A stretch of 64,000 nucleotides of DNA from the NCBI GenBank assembly GCA_021613375.1, contig CM038702.1, positions 26,028,349-26,092,348 of the forward strand, in the 5' to 3' direction. The notes under the pieces were generated by a model. The model saw only the letters and a program-made list of their open reading frames with translations, was not told the DNA's origin and searched no databases. Below are positions 1-11,271 of this stretch, piece after piece. Origin of the DNA: Megaleporinus macrocephalus. Lineage: Eukaryota > Chordata > Actinopteri > Characiformes > Anostomidae. The translations under genes were made by a program, and so were the position numbers. Each line of letters opens with the position of its first letter. Positions within the stretch are counted from its first letter, which is position 1.

Positions 1-1165
1 AGTGGTTAGTACGGTGGTGTAGTGGTCAGTGCGGTGTTGTAGTGGTTAGTACGGTGGTGTAGTGGTCAGCACGGTGTTGTAGTGGTTAGTACGGTGGTGT
101 AGTGGTCAGCACGGTGTTGTAGTGGTTAGTACGGTGGTGTAGTGGTTAGTACGGTGGTGTAGTGGTTAGTATGGTGGTGTAGTGGTCAGCACGGTGTTGT
201 AGTGGTTAGTACGGTGGTGTAGTGGTTAGTACGGTGGTGTAGTGGTTAGTACGGTGTTGTAGTGGTCAGCACGGTGTTGTAGTGGTTAGTACGGTGGTGT
301 AGTGGTTAGTACGGTGGTGTAGTGGTTAGTACGGTGTTGTAGTGGTTAGTACGGTGGTGTAGTGGTCAGCGCGGTGTTGTAGTGGTCAGTGCGGTGTTGT
401 AGTGGTTAGTACGGTGGTGTAGTGGTTAGTACGGTGTTGTAGTGGTCAGTATGGTGGTGTAGTGGTTAGTAAGGTGGTGTAGTGGTTAGTACGGTGTTGT
501 AGTGGTTAGTACGGTGGTGTAGTGGTTAGTACGGGGGTGTAGTGGTCAGCGCGGTGTTGTAGTGGTTAGTACGGTGTTGTAGTGGTTAGTACGGTGGTGT
601 AGTGGTTAGTAAGGTGGTGTAGTGGTTAGTACGGTGTTGTAGTGGTTAGTACGGTGGTGTAGTGGTTAGTACGGTGGTGTAGTGGTCAGTGCGGTGTTGT
701 AGTGGTTAGTACGGTGGTGTAGTGGTTAGTACGGTGGTGTAGTGGTTAGTACGGTGTTGTAGTGGTTAGTACGGTGGTGTAGTGGTTAGTAAGGTGGTGT
801 AGTGGTTAGTACGGTGGTGTAGTGGTTAGTAAGGTGGTGTAGTGGTTAGTACGGTGTTGTAGTGGTTAGTACGGTGGTGTAGTGGTTAGTACGGTGGTGT
901 AGTGGTCAGTACGGTGTTGTAGTGGTTAGTACGGTGGTGTAGTTGTTAGTACGGTGGTGTAGTGGTCAGTGCGGTGTTGTAGTGGTTAGTACGGTGGTGT
1001 AGTGGTTAGTACGGTGGTGTAGTGATCAGCGCGGTGTTGTAGTGGTTAGTACGGTGGTGTAGTGGTCAGCACGGAGGTGTAATGGTCAGCACGGTGGTGT
1101 AGTGGTTAGTACGGTGGTGTAGTGGTCAGCACGGAGGTGTAATGGTCAGCACGGTGGTGTAGTGG
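1..1165. repeat. 20-bp tandem array (SINE-head minisatellite)
   Basis: About 58 tandem copies of a 20-bp unit close to ACGGTGGTGTAGTGGTTAGT run from the window edge to the SINE that follows, so the array is truncated on the left. Variants (gtt/ggt in the middle, ggttagt/ggtcagc) often alternate, giving a 40-bp dimer texture. The unit contains TGGTGTAGTGG, which fits the RNA polymerase III A-box consensus and resembles the D-arm of tRNA-Glu, Asp or Val. The last units merge without a break into the head of the SINE at 1150-1440, so the array is inferred to be an expansion of that head. The + strand unit has 9 G and 1 C. Confidence 0.95.
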
Positions 1166-1440
1166 TCAGCACTGTCTCCTCACAGTAAGACGTTCCGGGA
1201 TGGATTCCCGGTCCAGGTCGTTCTGTGTGGAGTGTGTATGTTCTCCCCGTGCCTGAGTGGGTTTCCTCTGGGTACTCCAGTTTCCTCCCACAGTCTAAAC
1301 ACATGCATGTTAGGTAGATCATTCACTCTAAACTGTGTGTGCGCGACTGTGTGTTGACCCAAGCCTGGGTATTTGGTGAGAGTTGTGTCAGGAAGGGCAT
1401 CTGACGTAAAACAGTTGACTCGTGTGTTGACCCCTGTAGA
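1150..1440 (+). mobile_element. tRNA-derived SINE, DANA/Mermaid-like
   Basis: The sequence follows the typical order of fish DANA-type SINEs: a tRNA-like head with A-box (ggtggtgtagtggtcagcac), 'tgtctcctcacagtaaga', a degenerate B-box near 1196-1209 (GGATGGATTCC against GGTTCGANTCC), then the body blocks 'tgtgtggagtgtgtatgttc', 'tccccgtgcctgagtggg', 'tttcctcccacagtc', and the tail block 'gtgtcaggaagggcatctg'. The family assignment is from memory of the consensus. The damaged B-box suggests an old, inactive copy. Confidence 0.8.
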
Positions 1441-1445
1441 TGGAA

Positions 1446-2149
1446 AAAAGCCTAAAGACGTGTGTAAAATGCATTTGAACCCTTTTGGTCTTAAGCCCTC
1501 AAATCTGAATTATACCCTATAATGACATGTTTGAATTTAATATAAAAATAGAAGAATGCTTTTTCATGTCATACAGAAGCAGTCTAAAAAGGTAGCACTT
1601 AACACAACACCACTGGTTCTACTAAAGAACTGTTGAAGAACCATTTTTTAAAGTGTAAATGGATTTCAACCTTTTTTTGTGCATACATTAATGCTGTCAT
1701 ATCAAAACCCTTGAGGACACCAGTTGCTCTTTGCAGTGTGAGAATAGTTTGTGATGAATGGGCCAACAGAAACTATGCATACATTAAAGTTAACCATGTT
1801 TTTTCTTTTCTATTATAGTCACTGTTTCAGAGAGAGCTTTTGTTACTACAGCACTGATATGATTCACTGGGTTCAACAGAATTATTTTTGACCACCATCT
1901 GTGTGCCAAAAATCACTTTCTTATTTGTTCTTCCCCAGTCTGTAGTGGACATGGTGAGAACAGGTGGATAGACTGTGTGAGGTGCTGGAAATGTAATCAG
2001 TGACTCAGACTCTAGACTGCTCTATTTATTTCCCCCCTGGTTGAGACTATTACAAGCATTACAGGTGAGAACAAGAAAATTTAAGGATTTTCATCAGCAG
2101 TGATTTAGTAGACCAAAGTGATCCTGGGCAGTCTCAGCTCAGGCTTTGT
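1446..2149. other. AT-rich noncoding stretch, no feature seen
   Basis: Unique-looking AT-rich DNA upstream of the putative promoter. Short open frames here have no recognisable domain and no splice context. I see nothing to annotate. Confidence 0.6.
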
Positions 2150-2440
2150 TCTCAGCAACCACTTTATTAAAAACACCTACCTTACACGTCCACTCTCTGG
2201 CCACTTCATTAGAAACACCTTCCTTGTACATTCACTCACCGGCCACTTTATTAGAAACACATTTCTTGTATGTTCACTCTCTGGCCACTTCATCAGAAAC
2301 CCATACCTTGTGTATCCCTTCACTGGCCAATTTATTAGAAACACATTTCTAGCCACTTTATTAGAAACCCATACCTTGTATTTCCCTTCACTAGCCCGTT
2401 TATTAGAAACACATTTCTTGCACTTTCACTCTCTGGCCAC
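2150..2440. repeat. 42-bp tandem repeat built from a mobile-element terminus
   Basis: About six to seven units of roughly 42 bp, each with a core like GGCCACTTTATTAGAAACAC followed by a variable 'cttgta..tccactcactc' part; one unit is shortened near 2350. The core is the same motif that starts the dispersed repeat at 15384 ('actggccactccattagg'), so this array is likely an expansion of that element's end. Open frames across it reflect the lack of stops in the unit. Confidence 0.85.
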
Positions 2441-2600
2441 TTTGTGAGTTCTGCCAACATCATAGGTTCAATTATATTATATATTATATATTATATGTTA
2501 TAGATGTATCAGACATGGTGGTGTTGCTGGGATTTTTGTACATGTTAGTGTTACTGCTAGATAGAGAGTGGTTGCCCCAAAAAACAAGCATGGCTTTGAG
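2441..2600 (+). mobile_element. degraded internal part of the 'GGCCACTTTATTAG' repeat family
   Basis: After the 42-bp array the sequence continues with 'cagacatggtggtgttgctgg', 'gggatttttgtacatgttag' and 'gtgttactgctagatagaga'. These match blocks also visible at 54535-54700 ('gttgctagggtttttaaaca', 'cactgctaggttgacagtgg'). A short AT-rich expansion lies at 2471-2500. No transposase remnant is visible. Confidence 0.55.
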
Positions 2601-3849
2601 GTCAGAAACTGGGCTAGAGGGGCTAGAATGAACACAAACTCTGCATCTATAGAGGGACTACAGTTTCTCACTGTAAACCAGCATGGTTCAGTTACAAGGG
2701 AGGGCTTTTAGAAAAAGTTCAAGATTACACCACTGCTTACAGGCATCACAGGACTTTGTTGGTAGGTTCATACACATCTGTCAGCAGTGACAGGCTTATA
2801 ATAAGCCCAAAAGAAGCTAAATCTGCTCAATCTAATAGTTATCACTGAGGAAGAAGTAAATTCAAGTTAAAGATTATGTTTATGTTACACGTCTTTGTGC
2901 TCAGTTGTAATTATTTTCTTGTGTTTGATTATCTTCTGGATATGTATCCCTATGTATCCCATTTACAGTGAAAAGTGGATGAAATGTGATGGGAAAGTAT
3001 ACAAAATATCTTAATATAAATACTAAAAAGGCAATTCATGCAGCAAGAGAAACAAGAAATTTTATTTATTAAAAAAGTGTATGAAAATATTTTTAAGTAG
3101 TTTAATGCAGGGGTGCATGACAACAGTGATTTTAAATTCAGTGTAAAACCAGTTGATACCAAGAGTAATATCCTGATACCAATACCCTTACTTTAAGATT
3201 TGTGATTATCAACAATTACAAATGGTAAAAGTGAACAAAATTATAACAGAAAGTCGCACATAAATATTAAAGAAACTTTCAGAAACCAGTGTTCTCTCAT
3301 TGCTACTTTTATAATAACATAACAAAATTAAATTCAGTGTTTATTAATGTTCAGATTTTATGTGCACCTATATAAAGATTTAGTATGTAAATGTGACTCA
3401 TTAAATTAACATTTAAATAGTTACATTATCTAATCAAATATTTAGCTTATCAAATGTGTGCCAGATAAAGAAATATGTAGAATCAGGATTTCTGATATTC
3501 TTCTGGGTTTTTTTTCAAGAAGTCTCATAGTGTAAGCCAGATGTACAACCTTATAGGATTTTTCGCTGGTGAGTCTGTTGAGAATTTGCTGAGTGATGTC
3601 TACCGATTTCAAGCGCACATTCCTGTGTAATTTTTGTGCATTCTTTGAAAGTGGCTTCTAATTTTTTCTATTATTCTTTGTTTATTTTTTATTTTCACTG
3701 AAAGACACATCCATCCTACTAAATAAATAAACAAATGATATACTTTTGTTCCAGAGTTCATTCTTCAAAGTAACTGTCAAAATCGTAAATATCAATATTT
3801 AGGTATCAGTGTAGCATGATAAAGAGAACAACTTAGGTTCACTACGTAG
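2601..3849. other. AT-rich noncoding stretch, no feature seen
   Basis: Low-complexity AT-rich sequence with no coding exon, repeat array or RNA gene that I can support. Confidence 0.6.
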
Positions 3850-3890
3850 TCTCGCGATATCCTTTACAGTCAATCATAGACATCGCGAGA
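3850..3890. promoter_or_regulatory. CGCG inverted repeat (BANP/TCTCGCGA-type element)
   Basis: TCTCGCGAT at 3850-3858 and its exact reverse complement ATCGCGAGA at 3882-3890 are separated by 23 bp. TCTCGCGA is the half of a palindromic vertebrate promoter element bound by BANP at CpG promoters (established knowledge). It is isolated in an AT-rich background, about 230 bp upstream of a candidate exon end at 4121 and about 700 bp upstream of the TATA-like box at 4540. A promoter role is inferred. Confidence 0.45.
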
Positions 3891-3925
3891 AGCGCCTGTT
3901 TAAATTTTGAATTCGTTGACCATTA

Positions 3926-3975
3926 GGTTTTTAACTGTTAGGTTTATAACTGTTAGGTTTATAACTGTTAGGTCA
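3926..3975. repeat. short ~16-bp tandem repeat
   Basis: Three to four imperfect copies of a unit like 'tgttaggtttataac' lie between the CGCG inverted repeat and the candidate exon ending at 4121. Confidence 0.7.
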
Positions 3976-4009
3976 GATATTTAGGTTTATTTCGTTTGGT
4001 ACCTGAAAA

Positions 4010-4121
4010 CACCACCAGAATGAAGCAATAAACTATCCAGCACTAGAATTTGTGGGCAAACAGAGAATTAAGGAGAAGCTTTGGAGCCGGTGCTGTGTTG
4101 ACGCTGTGGTTGCTGAAGCAG
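4010..4121 (+). other. candidate noncoding first exon (alternative 5' exon)
   Basis: The sequence ends in 'gctgaagcag|gtaacg', a good vertebrate splice donor with GT at 4122-4123, and is moderately GC-rich compared with its surroundings. It follows the CGCG inverted repeat at 3850-3890, the kind of element found just upstream of vertebrate start sites. The left boundary is a guess. It could be an alternative 5' exon of the liprin gene, of an unrelated transcript, or a chance donor. Confidence 0.25.
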
Positions 4122-4539
4122 GTAACGTTTTCTCCCACTGGTTAACCCATTAATGCTCATATGTGAAATACTTAATATCCTTTTGTCTATATATGTTTCG
4201 AGCAGACCTGATCAAACTAGATAAGTAGATTCTTCGTGTGCTGTAATGTACGTTATTTAATTAGAAAAAACGTTAAGTAACATTACGTACTGCTAAACTG
4301 TTTTGTAATTGAACGACGTTAGATAAAGTAACTCAGTTGAATTGTTTGGCTTTCACTCTTAAACAAGGGGCTGTTATATATAAGAAAAAAATAATATGTT
4401 GCATTTTTGAAGATTATAAAAAAGCAACCAAGAAGTCACATGAATGCAAAGTGATTAGCCGCTTACTAAACACTTAGGAATGCATGTTTGGGGGACACAT
4501 ACAAAAAAGTCGTTTCCAACTTCTCACGTTTGATTAGAA

Positions 4540-4548
4540 TATAAAATA
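4540..4548 (+). promoter_or_regulatory. TATA-like box
   Basis: TATAAAATA lies about 30 bp upstream of the start of the CpG-rich block that ends in a strong donor at 4941. Spacing would place initiation near 4570. No transcript evidence is available from sequence alone. Confidence 0.4.
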
Positions 4549-4570
4549 GAGCGAGATAGCGACGAGGACG

Positions 4571-4940
4571 TGGTAAGAATGCACAGCTGCAGCTTTAAGG
4601 TTTAATAGCTTAATAGCTCCTCCTTCTCTCCACCTCCCCTACAATGGTCTCTCCCAGCGCTGACTCTCTCTGCTGAGGAGCCGTTTCACCATCGGTGGGA
4701 GAATCCACGCGGGGGAGGAGGAATGGCCTCGCGCACCGGGACGTGAGCAGGATGCCAGCGGTGGACGAGCGCTGTCTTTTTGGGGGATTTCTCGCGCTGC
4801 AGCTGTTGCAGCTGCTACCGCTCCTCGTGCAGGACCCGGAAGCTCGCGCACACTCTAGCGCCTAGGAGCGAGCTCGCGCTCCAGCTGTGCTGCATCTGCA
4901 CCTGCCTGTACCTTCTTGAGCTGCTGCACCAGAGCAAACG
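4571..4940 (+). other. ppfia2: putative 5' UTR exon 1 in a CpG island (likely ppfia2)
   Basis: A CpG-dense block (densest at 4680-4890) stands out sharply from AT-rich flanks. It ends in 'agcaaacg|gtgagtgtg', a near-consensus donor at 4941. The next exon found on this strand, at 24797, has five bases of 5' UTR before its start codon, so an upstream noncoding exon is required; this block fits. It has three upstream AUG frames: 4644-4676 (10 codons), 4723-4746 (7 codons) and 4752-4865 (37 codons), all closing before the donor. The start at ~4571 is set only by the TATA-like box. Assignment to ppfia2 rests on position and strand and is inferred. Confidence 0.5.
4752..4865 (+). other. 37-codon upstream ORF with a leucine-rich core
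   Basis: ATG at 4752 to TAG at 4863-4865 gives a 37-residue peptide with a hydrophobic stretch FLALQLLQLLPLLV in the middle, looking like a signal or membrane segment, then an acidic/basic tail. It lies wholly inside the putative 5' UTR exon. Hydrophobic runs arise easily from CTG/CTC-rich DNA, so a peptide function is doubtful; a regulatory uORF effect is possible. Confidence 0.25.
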
Positions 4941-5258
4941 GTGAGTGTGAGGAGACGACCGTGCACAGACAGCGTGCATTCTGTGCATGTCCATGTGTGT
5001 TTTGCGTGTTCTTTCATTGCACCCATCCATTCAGCAAGCAAAGTTAGACCCCCAGATGTGCGCGTGATGGTGTGGTAACGTCAGGGAGCTGAGCAGCACG
5101 GATGAGCGCGTGAATGACTGATTGGATGACTGATGAATGAATGAACGAATGTGTGAATGAGAGGGTGAATGATTTAATGCATAGTTCCTTTGAGTGGCAT
5201 TGGCAGTGTGTCTTAATATACGCCTGCAAACGTGCAGTGAATGAAAATAGCACATGTA

Positions 5259-5280
5259 TACACACACACACACACACACA
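5259..5280. repeat. (CA)n microsatellite
   Basis: About ten uninterrupted CA units just inside the putative first intron. It explains the cysteine/valine-rich open frames nearby. Confidence 0.95.
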
Positions 5281-6114
5281 GCATCAGGCATGATGTAATG
5301 CACTTCAGACAATGGCTGAGGATTCTCCTCAATTAGCATTCTAGCAGTAGTAAAGGCCTTTTGTGTAACGACTGGGGTGAATAAAGGGCAAAGGCATGGG
5401 ATGAAAGAGAAAAATAATCTTGCCTTGCATTGGGTACAGTGCACACATGTATAGATCCATATGTGGATGGATGGCACAAAAAGAAGCCAGTCGGAAAATA
5501 ATGCATCTAGTGCATCTAAATGACATAGCTAGCCTATTTCATAGCCACTATGCATCATTGCTCATTAATAATATGCCAGGCATATTGGTAGTGCCCACAC
5601 TTAATAAAAAGCAATAATGCATTAATTAGCAGTTGACAGGCTGCTGAATACAAATGCATTGCACAGTGCTTTGTTTTAGAACACTGGTAGCATGTACACA
5701 GGCAAAGAAAAATCAGCAGCTGTGACCAATACTGTAAAAATGCACACACGCGGTGCCTCCACGCTGACCAGTGTGTGATTATTATGTGATATCGACCATT
5801 AATTTTTAACTGCTGATGGAGCTGATGTCTTTCATATGAATTGTGTGGTGAGGTCATGCTGTATGCTCGTTCACTAACGATTACCGTGCAGCTGGTGTGC
5901 ACTGATGGTGCCTGACAATGCTAAGCTAATGGAGCTCATGCTCTATCAAAGAGTGTCCCTATGACCCTGCTGTGGGTGTGTGTGTGGCTGTTTCTTTTAT
6001 ATTTTTGCTGATGTTAAAAAATAATGAGCTAATTCCAGCTGTTGATGGTGTGAATGGCCTTGCTACTGGGGCTGTGTGGGATGACATGGTGTGGAATAGC
6101 ATTGCTTTCATTCT

Positions 6115-6115
<1 letters not shown>

Positions 6116-6150
<35 letters not shown>
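6116..6150. repeat. (TG)n microsatellite
   Basis: About 17 uninterrupted TG units. Confidence 0.95.
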
Positions 6151-6151
<1 letters not shown>

Positions 6152-6513
6152 ATTCAGACATGTTGCTATTTGAGCTTGAAAACAAAGGGTGGATATTGGC
6201 TGTTTCTCCAGACTAAATGATATATATTTTAAGTGTGTGTGATCACATGTCCATGCATTCATTTTCATGACAGTTTGCATTTATATGTGTGTGAATGCAT
6301 GTGCCTGTGTTTTTCTTGATTTAAATGAGTACAGCAGGTTTGTGTATATGGGTCCTGTTAAATTGATGTTATAGTACAGTCTAGACAGGCACTCTTAAAT
6401 GAATACTATTGTAATACCTACATTTGCCCACTAAAATGAATATTTCTGGTTTAGGAGATGGGCAAAATGACAATGTTTTATCGGTACCATGGTCTCAATA
6501 TGCTTTTCTGAGT

Positions 6514-6885
6514 ATACTGTGGATATCTTCAGTACTAGTAGAACACTCACCAAAGTGTGTTTCATTACAAAGTGAGCATAAATAGGCCTGTTTAATTGGA
6601 TTTAGTGCTGCACAGCTTAAAAAAATAATAAAATCATTATAGTCGTAAGTCGTAACTTATTAAATCATAGAAAAACTTAATATGGAGATGCATATCAGAT
6701 ATTATAAAAATGCTTTGAAGTATCATACATTTTTTGCCACGAGGATATTGTAGATATTGTCAGTACTTATAGAACACTCACCACCTGTGTGTTTGATTAC
6801 AAAGTGAGCATACATAGTCCTGTTTAATTGGATTTAGTGCTGCACAATTTGTAAAATGTTTAATAAAGTCATTATAGTTGTTAAG
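6514..6885. repeat. direct duplication, two ~140-bp copies 231 bp apart
   Basis: Copies start near 6514 and 6745. Both contain 'agaacactcacc', 'tacaaagtgagcata', 'cctgtttaattggatttag' and 'tgctgcaca', in the same order and orientation. A weaker third relative lies near 13800-13870 ('tcattacaaagactgcataa', 'tagtcctgtttgattt'), so the copies probably belong to a dispersed repeat. Confidence 0.8.
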
Positions 6886-8377
6886 TTTTTTTTTTTTATG
6901 GGACACAGCAGGTTCAGTTTGTCTGATATAAACTTAACCTGTCTGATATTTGTCTGATTTTTTGCCAAGGTGCTCACACCCCCTAAACAATTCTATGTTG
7001 ATTAAGCTATTACTACAGTAATACGTGGGTCGATTTTCTAAAATGAACACACACACTTTAGGATCACAAAACAGTCACATTGAGAAAAAATATTGAAGTA
7101 AAACTTTATATTAATAAAAACATGGCTTTTATGGTGACTGTTTTGGTACCCAGCTCATGTAATCTAATCTGGGATATATATGGTTAAGCTACAGTAGTGA
7201 TATGCTTTTTGTGTAACAGCGTCTTATTTAACACCTTACTCAGGCAACACAGTATATATAAAAAAATTTGTGTGATACTAAATTGACTGGTACATTAAAC
7301 ATCCAACAAAACTTCAGTGAAAAATATAAGAAATTAATATGATAAAACATGGTTTAAAAACTACAGATCTATCTGAGAACTGTGTTGGCTTGTCTATTGT
7401 GTTGGCTTATAATGGGCTAACAGATTACTTTCTAACACTCCTGTCCTGCTCTGCCACCCATACAGAACTAAAATCATTATCCGGCTTTTATGTGAAAGTA
7501 ACTGGAGGAAAACAGGTATACATGAATAGATGGATAGACATACAGAAGCATGACAAAGCAAATTAAGGAATAAAGTAACAGACACACTGTCACTGTGGTC
7601 AATATGGATAAACGACTTGGCAACAGGCAGCTACAGACAAGGTCTGGTTTTCTAGCTATTAGTTGTGTTGGGTAAGCTTTAGATCACCAAGTTAGACCAA
7701 GTAAGAGAGTCAATTAGACTCTATTAGTACTACAGTAATGTGTAAATTGTCTCCAGTAAATTATATAACATTTCGAGGGTGTGTAGCCCAGTAAAATGTA
7801 AAATTTCATGATGTATTGCGTGATTTCCTCAGTAATCGTTAACAAATGGAATTGTTGCAAGGTCAGTGATTTACAGTCCTAATATAGATTTACCCTGTTA
7901 AATTAGTCATGTAGTTCCATCTAGATTGACTCTGTTAAATTAGTATTACTGCACAATCTGTAATTACCCTGCTAATGTAGCAAGATTGACCCCATCTCAC
8001 CCTGCTCTTCTCCCTTTGCCCATTCATCCTGGCTGGGTGTAATCTGATCCCTCCATAGCTCATCAGAGGGGCTTTAACTCTGACCGCTGCCTCTCCTGCC
8101 CTATTCAATATCTGACCTGGAGATGGAAATGCAGAGTTTAGGCTCTTTCTCTGTTTTTTGGCCATTCGCCCATCTGCCTACAGTTTCAGTGCATTAATTC
8201 TGTGCCAAGTGTTTTCCTCTATGCCCTTGAACTTGTCAGCAAACCTCAAATGGCTCTGTCTTGCCAGTAAATAGCCTCCCCCTTTTCCCCAGAGGCACTT
8301 GGTTTGGTCCAGAATTGGAGCATTTGTCTGAGTTAGCGTGTGAATAGAAACACAAGACTTTACAGAGATAGCGCCTT

Positions 8378-8378
8378 A

Positions 8379-8434
<56 letters not shown>

Positions 8435-8435
8435 C
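8378..8435. repeat. (ATT)n microsatellite
   Basis: About 19 uninterrupted ATT units. It yields a poly-isoleucine frame that is not a gene. Confidence 0.95.
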
Positions 8436-10244
8436 ATCTATGTTTGTTGGTGTCCAGGACAGAAGGGCTGTAAGCCAGTGTTCTGTCCTTTGTACATGTG
8501 TTTACTGTATCATTACAAGGTTGTCCAGTTTTACTGTACAATTCCTACAAGAACATAAAAAGTGAGTATTTATGTTCTAATTAGCCAGTTAACGACTGCT
8601 GTGTTACAGCACTTAAATGCTAGCATCATATAGAGTTTATCAACCAGATGTGATATATGTTTGAAAGAGGAACAGTTCATCACTAGTAATCAGTGATTTA
8701 TATAAAAGTATTCTGGTTTCTATACAAACAAGTATTAGTGATGTTTGTCTTCCGTTTGATAGCTAAAATGCATTTGGTTCTGTAGATAATTTAGGTTAGT
8801 CAGAGCCTCTTTTAATGTAAATGGCAAACAACTCACTATGTGTTGTTTTGGATTTTTTATGTTATGTTGTCCAAATGTACAGTTAGACTTTTAAATTCAT
8901 AAAATACAGGGCAGAAAATGAATGGCCATCCGCTGGTCACAAGAATGCCTCCACACATCACTTGTACAGTCTGATTAAAAAGGTTTATGCCATAACATAT
9001 TTCTGTTAAGATGTCTCATAAAATGTTTCATTTTATTAGGAGAATATTAAAATCATGCCGCTGGGGGGACAAGTGACTGCTTAGTAAAGGAAAAAGTGGA
9101 AAAATACGCACAAACACCTGCTTCAACACCTGTTCTCAACCTGCTCTCAGTCCTCTGACATCCTCTGAATGTCTACACCCCTTTTGCTCACCCGCTGACA
9201 ACATCATAGAAGTGTACACTTTTTTAAGGAGAACATTTGGGCTTAGGGTAAGAATTGGGACAGGGCCTAGAATCAGAGCCTTTTTCATTGCGAGCTTGAG
9301 GGGTTTGTTCATTAGCAGGGTAAGTGAGGGCAGTGTGGAAATGTGATGTTTTGTGAACTGTTACTTTAACAAGGCAAAGAACTTTCCAAACATTCATATG
9401 CAGTACTCTCATGACAATCAAGTTTGGAGTTGGAGGTTTTTGAGGTCCTGAGGTTGAAAAGGTTTTATGGTGTTAGAAGTGAGTTTAAATGGAGTTGAAA
9501 GCGCTGTGCTGCTTTAAGTTTTGGATGAGGCAGCAGCCTCTGCAGTCCTAGACTGCTGATGGAGGATAGAAGCTGTATTTGGCTGTATGAAATATGAAAT
9601 ATGGATGCCGTTCTTCAACACAGCCTGGATGCTTCTCACAATACTGCTGCGTCATTCTTCCAACATGGACTTTTGTCTTTTTTTTGGTGAAATGAGGGCA
9701 GATGCAGTGCTTTTTGAATGTATCTGAACACTTTATGAATGTATCTGACCACCAGTTCAATAACTGGACATATTTCTGAATATAAATTACTTCTTAATTT
9801 GGTGGTTAAAAACAGTCAATTCTTAACAATATAATAATGGAATTGTCAGAAAAAAATAATACTGACATACTTAGCGATATATTGTCTATGAGATTGTTGG
9901 CGATCAGTTTTAGCAGCTTTACATATTTTTCTCATATGCACAGAGTAACAGACAATAACACTGGAGAGGTAATTCTCCTGGACTACAAGTTACTTTGCAA
10001 GCACTGTAAATATTAAGTAAAAGAAAGCCCAAAAAGTAGAAGTGCAGGAAAAATAAATGTGTAAATTATATAAAAAATTAATTTTAGAGTGTATACAAGG
10101 TCATTTGTATTATATAATTTCTTAATATATATATTGCGACATCACTTTTCATAGTGTCCAGATTCTGACAGTTAACTAAAATGTATATTATTTGCTGGAT
10201 GTTTTAAAACAAACGTCCAAAATACATAATAAAATAAGTAGGGC

Positions 10245-10460
10245 AATAAACGGGGCAGTTGTGGGCTGAAGGTTAGGGATTCGGTCTTGTGACTGGAAGG
10301 TCGCAGTTTCGAACCCCTGGGCCAACAGCCCACAACTGAAATGTGTGCTCACTGCCTCTGTGTATGTTCAGTAGTGTGTGTGTGTATGTGGGTGTTTCAC
10401 TGCACAGATAGGTTAAATGTGGAGGTCAAATTCTGCTGTGTGGGAACACACGTGGGTAAT
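10245..10460 (+). mobile_element. tRNA-derived SINE with internal deletion
   Basis: The head has an A-box-like 'tgggctgaaggttaggga' and a near-perfect B-box 'agtttcgaacccc' (10307-10319), spaced as in a tRNA gene. The body continues 'gtgtgctcactgcctctgtg', 'gtgtttcactgcacagatag' and 'gttaaatgtggaggtcaaat'. In the fuller family consensus I remember, a segment lies between 'cacaactgaa' and 'gtgtgctcac'; it is missing here, so the copy looks internally deleted. Family identity is from memory. Confidence 0.75.
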
Positions 10461-11271
10461 TCTGGAATCTATTGGAAAGCCTGCATTCTGACTGATTAAT
10501 TTGGTGCATTTTTAAGAGGAAAAAAAATTGAACAAAGCAGTCGCCTTTAAACAAGCCATGTCAGTGCGCATTTCAGGGTAAGATATTCCGTTAGCACAGC
10601 ATGTCAATGCTCAGAAAGCTTGGGCTCATTAAATTTATTAATGCCAACATAATTCAGTCACTAAGAAAACCTCAGACAAAAAAATAGACATTTTTGTATA
10701 TTTTTTTACATTTGTATTCTGTTTAGCAAACTGTGACAGTCAGCATGGTTCACTACTAGTATAATGCTGTTACATTTTTCTGTATAGCAGAAAGAGTTTT
10801 TTTCTTGCTCTGCATTTTAAAAATCTCAGACAGTGCAGACATGATCTCAAATGTCCCCTCTTATAATCGTTATGTGTAGATGTAAACTCAGCAAATAAAA
10901 TACAGCAGTGATGGTGGTGAATAATGAGAAGACACATCTTTTATTAGGCGGAGTGAGGGGCAACATATTTGGAAAATGAAACTGAAACTGGGTAGCAGCA
11001 GTTCTCTGATAAATAGCCAAAGGCCCTCTCACAATATTTGTAACTTCCATTAGATTGCACTGTAGTTTTGTCTTGATTTTGATTCGGCGGTTTAGGATTT
11101 TCTATATTAAGATAAGATGCTCCATGACAACATCAAATTTTAAAGTTGAAATAGTTGTGAATACACTGCCTGCAATACTCAAGACTGTATTGAGATAAGA
11201 ATTTATCCCAAAACATATTTTTTAAAATCCATTCATATGTAATAGGTGATTTGCTATAAGTGTGTTATTAA

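Noticed and set aside
1..1165. Possible tRNA gene cluster
   Set aside because: A-box-like units repeat every 20 bp without B-boxes, anticodon stems or acceptor stems, so no tRNA can fold.
1..1165. Possible CRISPR array
   Set aside because: Units are directly abutting 20-mers without distinct spacers, and the genome is vertebrate.
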